Assembly: GCA_963763475.1 (NCBI GenBank)
Contig: CAVXOR010000001.1
Span: forward strand, 372,001 to 436,000
Direction of reading: 5' to 3'
DNA from: AC-32 sp963763475
GTDB lineage: Bacteria > Actinomycetota > Thermoleophilia > Gaiellales > Gaiellaceae
DNA: 64,000 nt
The translations under genes and the position numbers were made by a program. Numbering within the stretch: position 1 is the first letter of the stretch; the number at the start of each line of letters is the position of its first letter. Of the stretch, positions 40,909 to 48,690 are shown in pieces. Under the pieces are notes generated by a model. That model saw only the letters and a program-made list of their open reading frames with translations, did no database searches and was not told the DNA's origin.

Positions 40909-41849
40909 TTGCGATCGAGGAGATCCGAGCCGCCCGCGAGCGCCTCGCCGGCCGGATCGTGCGCACGCCGCTCGTCAAGCTCGAGCTGCCGGAGCAGCCC
41001 GGGTCGCTCTACCTGAAGCTGGAGAACCTGCAGCCGATCGGCTCGTTCAAGCTGCGCGGCGCGCTCAACGCGATCCTGCAGTCGGACGCCGAGGAGCTGC
41101 GCGGCGGCGTGGTCACCGCGAGCGCCGGCAACATGGGCCAGGGCGTGGCCTGGGCGGCCCGCGAGCTCGGCTTGCCGAGCACCGTGGTCGTCCCCGATCA
41201 CGCGCCCGAGACGAAGCTCGACGCGATCCAGCGGCTCGGCGGCCGCGTGGTGAAGGTGTCGTACGAGCGCTGGTGGCAGGCGATCTCTGAGTCGACCTTC
41301 CCCGACGCAGAGGGCGCTTTCATCCACCCGGTCCAGGACGAGCGCGTGATGGCGGGCAACGGGACGATCGGTCTCGAGATCCTCGACGACCTGCCCGATC
41401 CCGACCGGGTGCTCGTCCCCTTCGGCGGCGGCGGCCTGAGCGTGGGCATCGCCAGCGCCGTCAAATCGCTGCGGCCGGAGACCGAGGTGTACGCCGTCGA
41501 GCCGGAGACGGGCGCGCCGCTGACGGCCGCGCTCGAGCGGGGCGAGCCCGAGCCCTTCGAGTACCGGGTCTCGTTCGTCGACGGCTCGGGCTCGCCGGCC
41601 GTGCTGCCGGCGATGTGGGCGCGCGCGAAAGTCGCGCTCGACGGCGCGTATTCGGTCTCCCTGGACGAGACCGCCGCAGCGGTGCGCATGCTCGTTGGCC
41701 GCGCGCGCGTTGTCGCCGAAGGCGCGGGGGCGCTGTCGCTCGCGGCCGCTCTCCACCACCGCTGGGACGAGCAGGTGGTGTGCATCGTCTCCGGCGGGAA
41801 CATCGACGCCGGGAAGCTCGCGCAGATCCTGGCCGGCGAGACGCCCTAG
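40905..41849 (+). CDS. Threonine dehydratase-like PLP enzyme (EutB-like by context)
   Basis: A 314-residue fold-type II PLP enzyme (serine/threonine dehydratase family) without an ACT domain. The PLP lysine is in LENLQPIGSFKLRGALNA; TASAGNMGQGVAWAAREL is the substrate loop, VPFGGGGLSVGIASA the phosphate-binding glycine loop, and CIVSGGNIDAGKL the end. The TTG at 40905 overlaps the upstream stop (TTGA). Catabolic threonine dehydratase, hydroxyaspartate dehydratase or EutB-type activity are all possible. Just past the stop lies the convergent methyltransferase end (22-base gap). Confidence 0.9.
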   Translation: MIAIEEIRAARERLAGRIVRTPLVKLELPEQPGSLYLKLENLQPIGSFKLRGALNAILQSDAEELRGGVVTASAGNMGQGVAWAARELGLPSTVVVPDHAPETKLDAIQRLGGRVVKVSYERWWQAISESTFPDAEGAFIHPVQDERVMAGNGTIGLEILDDLPDPDRVLVPFGGGGLSVGIASAVKSLRPETEVYAVEPETGAPLTAALERGEPEPFEYRVSFVDGSGSPAVLPAMWARAKVALDGAYSVSLDETAAAVRMLVGRARVVAEGAGALSLAAALHHRWDEQVVCIVSGGNIDAGKLAQILAGETP

Positions 41850-41871
41850 CAGGCGCCGACGGCCGACAGGC

Positions 41872-42786
41872 TCAGGCCGACCGCACCGCGACGAACGAGA
41901 GCACGGTCACGCCCAGCTCTTCGGGCGGGAACTTCCGGAACCGCGGCGCGAGCGGCAGCGACTCGAGCTCCTTCAGGCCGGCCTCGCTCGGGCCGGACGG
42001 CCTCTCGAGGACGAGCTCGAAGCCGGCGTCGCGCACGAGCTGCAGGTACTCCGGCGAGCGCAGCCGGTTCTGGTGGTGGAGCGGCGAGTTTACGAGGCTC
42101 CAGGCGCGGTCGGAGTAGCGCAGGAAGTGGTAGCGCGAGAGTGAGCGATCGAAGTACGCGTAGTGGTCCTGCAGATCGATCCGGCAGCTGAACGCGCCTC
42201 CGGGCCGAAGCAGCCGGTGGCACTCGCGGAAGATCCCCGCGAGCTCGGTGCCAGGAATGTGCTCGCACGTGTCGGTGCTGGAGACGAACTCGATCGACTC
42301 GGCCGGCAGTCCGGTTCCGCGCGCGTCGCAGGGCGCGAGGTAGCGGATCCCGAAGCGCTCCTCCAGCTCCTCGAGCCCGACGATCGGACCGCCGAGCGGT
42401 CGCAGCTCCCGGCCGGCCCCGGCTTCGAGCTCGCCGCGCAGCCGCTCGAACGAGACCAGCGAGTCGTTCACCAGCTCGACGCGAGCGCTGGGGCGGATGT
42501 CGACGAGCACCTGCCTGCCGACCCCGAGCAGCGCGTAGGCGACCGGGATCGCCAGGTCCCAGCCGGCGCCGAACTCGTAGAACGTCGCCTCGTCGGCCGG
42601 CACGCCGGGCCCATGCTCCTCGTAGGCGCCGAGGTGCTGCATCGCCCGGGAGAACTTCTGCCGCAGCGCGCCGTCTCCGGCCGGCAGCGAGCGCAGCACG
42701 CGCCGCTGGAAGACGTAGTTCAGCCGCTCGCCCTGGGGAAGGGCACCCATCCCTTTCTGCACCGCTGCCTTCGCCAGCCAACGCAT
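41872..42786 (-). CDS. SAM-dependent methyltransferase
   Basis: A 304-residue class I methyltransferase. The SAM-binding glycine region is TFYEFGAGWDLAIPVAYALLG, followed by the acidic strand end VLVDIRPSARVELV; IEFVSSTDTCEHIPGTELAGIFRECHRLLRPGGAFSCRIDLQDHYAY matches motif II-III. A leader of about 65 residues precedes the fold. It is similar to methyltransferases found in glycan and lipid clusters, but its immediate neighbours are metabolic. It stands alone on the minus strand. Minus-strand TATGCT (42801-42796) lies 9 bases before ATG 42786. Target unknown. Confidence 0.85.
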   Translation of the reverse strand: MRWLAKAAVQKGMGALPQGERLNYVFQRRVLRSLPAGDGALRQKFSRAMQHLGAYEEHGPGVPADEATFYEFGAGWDLAIPVAYALLGVGRQVLVDIRPSARVELVNDSLVSFERLRGELEAGAGRELRPLGGPIVGLEELEERFGIRYLAPCDARGTGLPAESIEFVSSTDTCEHIPGTELAGIFRECHRLLRPGGAFSCRIDLQDHYAYFDRSLSRYHFLRYSDRAWSLVNSPLHHQNRLRSPEYLQLVRDAGFELVLERPSGPSEAGLKELESLPLAPRFRKFPPEELGVTVLSFVAVRSA

Positions 42787-42844
42787 CGGTCGGCGAGCAT
42801 AGCCCGGACGCTGGGATAAGCGGTTCTAATGACTGAGATTAGGG

Positions 42845-42857
42845 TACGATGCGAGCC
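42845..42857 (+). promoter_or_regulatory. Leaderless promoter of the flavoprotein-fumarase-sulfur operon
   Basis: TACGAT at 42845-42850 is 7 bases from GTG 42858. The nearby ATG 42849 overlaps the hexamer itself and could not be used by a transcript from this promoter. No Shine-Dalgarno sequence is present. Confidence 0.5.
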
Positions 42858-44063
42858 GTGGCCGAACGGGTCTCATTCGACGTGCTCGTCGTCGGCAGCG
42901 GCGCCTCCGGGCTCGCGGCCGCGCTCTCGGCCGAGCGGGCTGGCGCGCGGGTGGCCCTGGTGACGAAAGGCGCGCTCCAGTCGTGCAACTCCGCCAAGGC
43001 CCAGGGCGGGATCCAGGCCGCGTTCGGCGACGACGATTCCCCCGAGCAGCACGCCGAGGATGTCTGGCAGAGCTCGCACGAGACGGCCGACCGCCGGCTG
43101 GTCGAGGTGCTGACCGGCGAGGCGCCGGGCGCGATCCACTGGCTCGAGGAGCAGGGCGTCGAGTTCACGCGCGAGAACGGCGGCTACCGGCTGGCGCGCT
43201 GCGGCGGGTCGAGCCGCAAGCGGCTGCTGCAGGTCGGCGACCGCACGGGCCACGCGATCACCACTGCCCTGCGCGACGCCTACACCTCCTCGGGCAGCGA
43301 GTTCTTCCCTAACAGCCCGCTCATCTCGCTCGAGCAGGTGGAGAACGGCTGGGTCGCGACGTGCCGGCGCAAGAACGGCGACGAGCTCGTGATCGATGCG
43401 GGCGCCGTCGTCCTGGCCGCGGGCGGGCGCTGCTACCGCGAGGCCGAGGAGCGCGGCGAGCTCTCGACCAACCATCCCGGCGCTACCGGCGAAGTGACGC
43501 GCCTGGCGCTCGAGCTCGGTGCCCAGAGCCGCGACCTCGACGCGCTGCAGTACCACCCGAACGGCGGCGCGTGGCCGCCGACGATGCAGGGCTACTCGAT
43601 CCCGGAGACCACGCGCGCGTACGGCGCCACGCTGCTGAACAGCGAGGGCGAGGAGTTCACCGACCCGCTCGGCCCCCGCGACGCGGTCTCTCAGGCGATC
43701 TTCGACGAGGTGGAGGCCGGCCGCGGCGTCGAGACCCCGGACGGGCGCCCGGCGGTGCTGCTCGACACGACGCGCATCCCCGAGGCCGACGCCGAGATCT
43801 CGCTTCCGTACATGCTGCGCCGCTACCGTTCCGGCGGGATCGACCCGCTGCGGGAGGCGATCCTCACCTACCCCGTCCTGCACTACCAGAACGGAGGCCT
43901 CGTGATCGACGAGCACGGCGAGACGACGCTGCCCGGCCTCTATGCCTGCGGCGAGATCGCGGGCGGCACCCACGGGCGCAACCGGATGATGGGCAACAGC
44001 CTGCTCGAGTGCACCGTCTTCGGCCGGCGCGCCGGTCAGGCGGCCGCGGAGAAGGCGGCGTGA
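42858..44063 (+). CDS. FAD-binding fumarate reductase/succinate dehydrogenase-like flavoprotein
   Basis: A 401-residue flavoprotein of the succinate dehydrogenase/fumarate reductase/L-aspartate oxidase family. It has VLVVGSGASGLAAALSAERAGARVALVTKG, the FAD-contact NSAKAQGGIQAAFGDDD, HPNGGAW in place of the usual active-site HPT segment, ARG-region TTRAYGATLLNSEGEEF, and LYACGEIAGGTHGRNRMMGNSLLECTVFGRRAG. It lacks the C-terminal helical domain of SdhA (about 150 residues), so it is a short form. GTG 42858 follows a -10 element by 7 bases; ATG 42849 would add three residues. It is coupled to class I fumarase genes, so it probably interconverts succinate or a C4 analogue and fumarate. Confidence 0.87.
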   Translation: MAERVSFDVLVVGSGASGLAAALSAERAGARVALVTKGALQSCNSAKAQGGIQAAFGDDDSPEQHAEDVWQSSHETADRRLVEVLTGEAPGAIHWLEEQGVEFTRENGGYRLARCGGSSRKRLLQVGDRTGHAITTALRDAYTSSGSEFFPNSPLISLEQVENGWVATCRRKNGDELVIDAGAVVLAAGGRCYREAEERGELSTNHPGATGEVTRLALELGAQSRDLDALQYHPNGGAWPPTMQGYSIPETTRAYGATLLNSEGEEFTDPLGPRDAVSQAIFDEVEAGRGVETPDGRPAVLLDTTRIPEADAEISLPYMLRRYRSGGIDPLREAILTYPVLHYQNGGLVIDEHGETTLPGLYACGEIAGGTHGRNRMMGNSLLECTVFGRRAGQAAAEKAA

Positions 44064-44956
44064 GCACGGTCGCGGTCGACCTCCGGCAGGCCGTCGAGGA
44101 CGCGGCGGCGCACCTATACGTCTGGGCGCTGAAGGACATCCCGCAGGACCTGCGCGACGCGCTCGTCGACGCGCAGCAGCGCGAGACCTCGGTCCCGGGC
44201 CGGCGCGTGCTCGACACGATCGTCAAGAACGTCCAGGTCGCCGACGACCGGGACAACCTCGTCTGCCAGGACACCGGGATCGCCGTCTACACCTGTCGCG
44301 TGGGCGAGCACTTCCCGCTCCACCCGGCCAAGATCTACGAGGCCCTGAAGGCCGGCACCGAGCGCGCGACGCTGGAACACCCGCTGCGCTCGAACGCCGT
44401 CCACACGATCACTCGCGAGAACACCGGCGCGAATGTCGGCTACCGGCTGCCGATCGTGCACTGGGAGTTCATCCCCGACTGGGACGGGATGGACGTCAAG
44501 TGCGTGCCGAAGGGCTCGGGCTCCGAGAACATGAGCTTCCTGAAGATGTGCGTCCCCGCCGACGGCGTGAAGGGGATCAAGCAGTTCGTGCTCGAGTCGA
44601 TCGTCGGCGCCGGGGGCAAACCGTGCCCGCCCGGGATCGTCGGCGTCGGGATCGGCGGCTCGGCCGACTACGCGATGTACCTCGCCAAGGAGGCGATCGC
44701 CCGGCCGATCGGCACCCGCAACTCTGATCCGATCGTGGCCGAGCTCGAGGACGAGCTGATGGGCCTGCTGAACGAGACCGGGATCGGCCCGATGGGGCTC
44801 GGCGGCGACGTAACGGTGCTGAACTGCCACATCGAGCACGCGGACACGCACATGACCTTGAACCCGGTTGCCGTGAACTACCAATGCTGGGCCGCCCGCC
44901 GCGCGACCGCGCACGTCGCCGCCGACGGCACCGTCGACTTCGACCGGGAGGCGTGA
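44060..44956 (+). CDS. Class I fumarate hydratase alpha subunit (TtdA/FumA N-terminal type)
   Basis: A 298-residue [4Fe-4S] hydro-lyase subunit. Cluster cysteines are expected in LVCQDTGIAVY, KMCVPADG and PPGIVGVGIGG region (KPCPPG). NTGANVGYRLPIVHWEF and GSGSENMSFLKM are family signatures. With the beta subunit it adds water to fumarate, or acts as tartrate dehydratase or on similar 2-hydroxy acids. The GTG overlaps the flavoprotein stop and the stop overlaps the beta-subunit start, so a 1:1 complex is expected. Confidence 0.93.
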   Translation: MSTVAVDLRQAVEDAAAHLYVWALKDIPQDLRDALVDAQQRETSVPGRRVLDTIVKNVQVADDRDNLVCQDTGIAVYTCRVGEHFPLHPAKIYEALKAGTERATLEHPLRSNAVHTITRENTGANVGYRLPIVHWEFIPDWDGMDVKCVPKGSGSENMSFLKMCVPADGVKGIKQFVLESIVGAGGKPCPPGIVGVGIGGSADYAMYLAKEAIARPIGTRNSDPIVAELEDELMGLLNETGIGPMGLGGDVTVLNCHIEHADTHMTLNPVAVNYQCWAARRATAHVAADGTVDFDREA

Positions 44957-45540
44957 TGGCCAGGCACGAGGTCACCTTCCCGATCACCGACGACGCCGAG
45001 GTCCTCAAGCTCAGAGCGGGCGACGAGGTCGTCGTCCAGGGGCACATCATCGGCATCCGCGACCGGACGCAGATCCGGATCTTCGACGAGGGCGTCGAGC
45101 CGCCGATGGACCTGCGGGGCGCCTTCCTGCTGCACACCGCGCCCGGCGTGCGCAAGGTCGGCGACAAGTACGAGCCTGTTTGCATCGGCACGACCACGAG
45201 CGCGCGCATGGTGCGATTCACCGAGCCGCTCGGCGCGCAGTACGGCGTGCGCGCGATCTGCGGCAAGGGCGGCTTCCCGGACGAGGCGATCGAGCCCATG
45301 CAGCGCATGGGGATGATCTATTTCGCGATCGTCGGCGGAGCGGCCGCGCTCGAGACGACGCAGATCGAGGAGATCGAGGAGGTCGCCTGGGAGGAGCTGA
45401 TGCCGGAGTGCCTCTGGAAGTTCAGGGTGAAGGACTTCGGCCCGCTCACCGTCGGCATCGACGCCCACGGCAACTCGCTGTACCACGACGTCCAGGCAGC
45501 GGCCCAGGACAAGCTGAAGGAGCTCTATGCCAGGCTTTGA
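44956..45540 (+). CDS. Class I fumarate hydratase beta subunit (TtdB/FumA C-terminal type)
   Basis: A 194-residue subunit with LRAGDEVVVQGHIIGIRDRTQIRIFDEG, AFLLHTAPGVRK, IGTTTSARM, ICGKGGFPD and a swivelling-domain end WEELMPECLWKFRVKDFGPLTVGIDAHGNSLY. It supplies catalytic residues to the alpha subunit. The ATG overlaps the alpha-subunit stop by one base; its end overlaps the comA start by 14 bases. Confidence 0.93.
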   Translation: MARHEVTFPITDDAEVLKLRAGDEVVVQGHIIGIRDRTQIRIFDEGVEPPMDLRGAFLLHTAPGVRKVGDKYEPVCIGTTTSARMVRFTEPLGAQYGVRAICGKGGFPDEAIEPMQRMGMIYFAIVGGAAALETTQIEEIEEVAWEELMPECLWKFRVKDFGPLTVGIDAHGNSLYHDVQAAAQDKLKELYARL

Positions 45541-46288
45541 GTTCTTCGACGTGAACCGCGACGGCGGCCTCACCCATGTGATCGACAAGGGCCTCGGCCC
45601 ACGCGCGTGGGAGGACGTGCTCGAGACGAGCGGGGACTACATCGACATCGTCAAGCTCGGCTGGGGCACGGCCTACGTGACGCCGAACCTGCAGCGCAAG
45701 CTCGACGTGCTGAAGGGGAAGCCGGTCGTGATCGGCGGCACCTTCTTCGAGGCCGTCTACGCGCAGGGCAAGCTCGACGAGTACAAGCGCTGGCTCGCCG
45801 AGCTCGGGATGAGCCACGTCGAGATCTCCGACGGCGTGATCGACCTGCCGCGCGAGCGCAAGCTGGAGCTGATCGCCGACTTCGCGCGCGACTTCACTGT
45901 CCTCTCCGAGGTCGGCTCGAAGGACGCCGAGGCGGTCTTCGCGCCGTACCAGTGGGTCGAATGGATCAAGGCCGAGCTCGAGGCCGGCGCCTGGAAGGTG
46001 ATCACCGAGGGCCGCGAGGGCGGCACTGCCGGGATCTATCGCCCGACCGGCGAGATGCGCACCGGGCTCGTGGACGAGATCGCGCACGAGGTCGACGTCA
46101 ACGACCTGCTCTTCGAGGCTCCCTCGAAGGCGAGCCAGGCCTGGTTCGTGAAGCAGTTCGGGCCGGGCGTGAACCTCGGCAACATCCCGCCGGAGGAAGT
46201 GATCCCGCTCGAGACGCTGCGCCTCGGGCTGCGGGCCGACACGTTGAGGGAGGTGCTGCTTGGCGACGCCGAGCCCGCAGCTTCCTGA
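45527..46288 (+). CDS. comA: Phosphosulfolactate synthase
   Basis: A 253-residue TIM-barrel enzyme that adds sulfite to phosphoenolpyruvate to give (R)-2-phospho-3-sulfolactate, the first step of the archaeal coenzyme M route and of sulfolactate formation in some bacteria. Family blocks are conserved: LTHVIDKGLGPRAWEDVL, DYIDIVKLGWGTAYV, VVIGGTFFEAVYAQGKLDEY, VEISDGVIDLP, FTVLSEVGSKD, KVITEGREGGTAGIY, LLFEAPSKASQAWF and NLGNIPPEEVIPLETLRLGLRADTL. It overlaps the fumarase beta gene and, by 29 bases, the cysH gene, whose product makes sulfite. No other recognised coenzyme M gene is in the window. Confidence 0.93.
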   Translation: MPGFEFFDVNRDGGLTHVIDKGLGPRAWEDVLETSGDYIDIVKLGWGTAYVTPNLQRKLDVLKGKPVVIGGTFFEAVYAQGKLDEYKRWLAELGMSHVEISDGVIDLPRERKLELIADFARDFTVLSEVGSKDAEAVFAPYQWVEWIKAELEAGAWKVITEGREGGTAGIYRPTGEMRTGLVDEIAHEVDVNDLLFEAPSKASQAWFVKQFGPGVNLGNIPPEEVIPLETLRLGLRADTLREVLLGDAEPAAS

Positions 46289-46958
46289 CGTCGAGACGAT
46301 GCAGGCCGAGGACGTGCTCCGGTGGGCGCACGCCGAGTTCGGCGACCGGCTCTGCCTGACCTGCTCCTGGCAGAAGCAGTCGTCCGTGCTCGTGCACATG
46401 GTCGCCGAGCTCGGGCTCGACATCCCGGTCGTCGAGCTCGACACGCACCTCTTCTTCCGCGAGAGCTACGAGACGCGCGACCGCCTGGTCGAGCGCTACG
46501 GGATCACGCTGCTACCGCCGCCGCACGTGATCACGGTCGCCGAGCAGCATAAGCAGGAGGGCCCCAACCTGTGGGAGACCGACCCCGACCGCTGCTGCCA
46601 CATCCGCAAGGTGGAGCCGCTGCTGCAGGCGCTCGAGCCCTACGAGGCGTGGATCTCGGGGATCCGCCGCGACCAGTCGCCGAGCCGCGCGACCACGCCG
46701 AAGCTGCAGTGGTCGGAGCGTTACGACGTCTGGAAGCTGCACCCGCTCGCCGACTGGGACGAGAAGCGCGTCTGGTCCTACATCCAGGTCAACGAGATTC
46801 CCTACAACCAGCTCCACGACGTCGGTTTCCGCTCGATCGGGTGCATCCCGTGCACCCGCCCGATCGCGCCCGACGAGGAGGAGCGCGCCGGCCGCTGGGC
46901 CGGCTCCGACAAGCTCGAGTGTGGGATCCACCTCGAAACGCCACTAGGAGGCACATGA
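46260..46958 (+). CDS. cysH: Adenylyl-sulfate (APS/PAPS) reductase, iron-sulfur type
   Basis: Reductase of 232 residues that releases sulfite from activated sulfate. It has LTCSWQKQSSVLVHMVAEL (nucleotide-binding PP-loop region), VVELDTHLFFRESYETRD, ISGIRRDQSPSR, and the four cysteines of a [4Fe-4S] site: CC in DRCCHIRK and C-x2-C in IGCIPCTRP. The catalytic Cys is in LECGIH. The iron-sulfur cysteines indicate the bacterial APS-reducing type. TTG 46260 lies inside comA; ATG 46299 is an alternative start. The stop overlaps the cysC ATG. Confidence 0.93.
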   Translation: MATPSPQLPDVETMQAEDVLRWAHAEFGDRLCLTCSWQKQSSVLVHMVAELGLDIPVVELDTHLFFRESYETRDRLVERYGITLLPPPHVITVAEQHKQEGPNLWETDPDRCCHIRKVEPLLQALEPYEAWISGIRRDQSPSRATTPKLQWSERYDVWKLHPLADWDEKRVWSYIQVNEIPYNQLHDVGFRSIGCIPCTRPIAPDEEERAGRWAGSDKLECGIHLETPLGGT

Positions 46959-47554
46959 CCGACCACATCTACGCCGCCGAGCACCCCGAGACGACGCACG
47001 TCCGGCCCGGCGGCTTCACGCTCTGGTTCACCGGGCTCTCCGGCTCGGGAAAGACCACGATCGCGCACCTCGTCGGGCCGGAGCTCGACCGCCGCGGCCT
47101 CGTCGTCGAGTACCTCGACGGCGACACCGTGCGCACGCACCTCTCGAAGGGGCTCGGCTTCTCGAAGGAGGACCGGGACACGCACATCGAGCGCGTGGGC
47201 TGGGTGGCCTCGCGGCTGACCCGGCAGGGCGGCGCGGTGATCGCGGCGACGATCTCGCCCTACGAGGCGACGCGGCAGGAGGCGCGCGAGCGCATCGGGG
47301 AGGTCGGCACCTTCGTCGAGATCTACGTCCAGACCTCGGTCGACGAGTGCGCCAAGCGCGACGTCAAGGGTCTCTACGAGAAAGCATTCAAGGGTGAGAT
47401 CAAGGAGTTCACCGGCGTCTCGGATCCCTACGAGGAGCCGTCGAATCCCGAGCTGGTGATCGACACCGAGCAGCACGAGCCGGAGGAGAGCGCGGCGATC
47501 GTGGTCGCCAAGCTCGAGGAGCTTGGCCTCGTCGCCGCGCAGGTGACGGCGTGA
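46955..47554 (+). CDS. cysC: Adenylyl-sulfate kinase
   Basis: APS kinase of 199 residues that makes PAPS. The P-loop is GLSGSGKTT, then YLDGDTVRTHLSKGLGFSKEDRDTHIERVGWVA, ATISPYEATRQEARE, and KRDVKGLYEKAFKGEIKEFTGVSDPYEEP, all APS-kinase hallmarks. A TAGGAGG site lies just before ATG 46955, giving it independent translation strength. Having both APS reductase and APS kinase suggests that PAPS is also needed for sulfation, or is the reductase substrate. Confidence 0.95.
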   Translation: MTDHIYAAEHPETTHVRPGGFTLWFTGLSGSGKTTIAHLVGPELDRRGLVVEYLDGDTVRTHLSKGLGFSKEDRDTHIERVGWVASRLTRQGGAVIAATISPYEATRQEARERIGEVGTFVEIYVQTSVDECAKRDVKGLYEKAFKGEIKEFTGVSDPYEEPSNPELVIDTEQHEPEESAAIVVAKLEELGLVAAQVTA

Positions 47555-48687
47555 GCCTCACCGAGACCGCGCAGCTGATCGAGCCCCACGGCGGCAAGCT
47601 GGTCGACCGCACGGGCTCGCGCCCTGACGGCGTCGAGAAGCTCGAGCAGCTCGTGCTGACCTCGCGCGAGCTCTCCGATCTGGACATGCTCGCCGGCGGC
47701 GCGCTGTCCCCGCTCGAAGGCTTCATGGCCCGGCACGACTACGAGAGCGTCGTCGACGAGCTGCGGCTCGCGAGCGGCCTGCCGTGGGCGCTGCCGGTCT
47801 GCCTCGCGGTCGACCGCGAGCCGGACGGCGACCAGGTCGCACTCACCGACGCCGACGGGAACGCGCTCGCGGTGCTCGACGTGGAGGGCGTCTATCCGTA
47901 CGACAAGGAGCGCGAGGCCGAGCGCTGCTTCCGCACCACCGACGACGCGCACCCGGGCGTGAAGCGGCTCTACGACCAGAAGCCGTACTACCTGGCCGGC
48001 CGCGTGACCGTCTTCGAGCGGGCCGAGCCGGCCTTTCCGGAGCTCGCGATGGACCCGGCGCAGACACGCGCGGCGTTCGCCGACCGCGGCTGGAAGCGCG
48101 TGGTCGGCTTCCAGACCCGCAACCCGATCCACCGCGCGCACGAATACCTGACCAAGGGCGCGCTCGAGACGGTCGACGGGCTGCTGATCCACCCGCTCGT
48201 GGGCGAGACGAAGTCGGACGACGTCCCGGCCGCGACCCGCGTCGAGTGCTACCGCGTGCTGGTCGAGAACTACTACCCCGCCGACCGCGTGCTCGTCTCG
48301 GCCTTCCCGGCCGCGATGCGCTACGCCGGGCCGCGCGAGGCGATCTGGCACGCCATCTGTCGCAAGAACTACGGCTGCTCGCACTTCATCGTCGGCCGCG
48401 ACCACGCCGGTGTCGGCGACTACTACGGCACCTACGACGCGCAGCTGATCTTCGACGAGTTCGAGCCCCACGAGCTGGGGATCGAGCCGATGTTCTTCGA
48501 GCACGCCTTCTTCTGCCGCGTCTGCGGCTCGATGGCGACGCCGAAGACCTGCCCGCACGGAGGCGACGACCACGTCTTCCTCTCGGGCACGAAGGTGCGC
48601 GAGCTGCTGGCCGAGGGACAACTGCCGCCGGTCGAGTTCTCCCGGCCCGAGGTCGCGGAGGTGCTGATCTCGGCCTACCGTGCGTAG
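47551..48687 (+). CDS. sat: Sulfate adenylyltransferase (ATP sulfurylase)
   Basis: A 378-residue ATP sulfurylase of the Sat/Met3 type, sulfate plus ATP to APS. It has the PUA-like N-terminal domain with DLDMLAGGALSPLEGFM, and the catalytic motifs VGFQTRNPIHRAHEYLTKGAL (QxRN and HxxH), LLIHPLVGETKSDDVPA, MRYAGPREAIWHAICRKNYGCSHFIVGRDHAGVG. A zinc-type cluster is seen in FFCRVCGSMATPKTCPHG. The GTG overlaps the cysC stop. The start and order fit one coupled transcript from the flavoprotein gene to the exporter gene. Confidence 0.95.
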   Translation: MSLTETAQLIEPHGGKLVDRTGSRPDGVEKLEQLVLTSRELSDLDMLAGGALSPLEGFMARHDYESVVDELRLASGLPWALPVCLAVDREPDGDQVALTDADGNALAVLDVEGVYPYDKEREAERCFRTTDDAHPGVKRLYDQKPYYLAGRVTVFERAEPAFPELAMDPAQTRAAFADRGWKRVVGFQTRNPIHRAHEYLTKGALETVDGLLIHPLVGETKSDDVPAATRVECYRVLVENYYPADRVLVSAFPAAMRYAGPREAIWHAICRKNYGCSHFIVGRDHAGVGDYYGTYDAQLIFDEFEPHELGIEPMFFEHAFFCRVCGSMATPKTCPHGGDDHVFLSGTKVRELLAEGQLPPVEFSRPEVAEVLISAYRA

Positions 48688-48690
48688 CCG

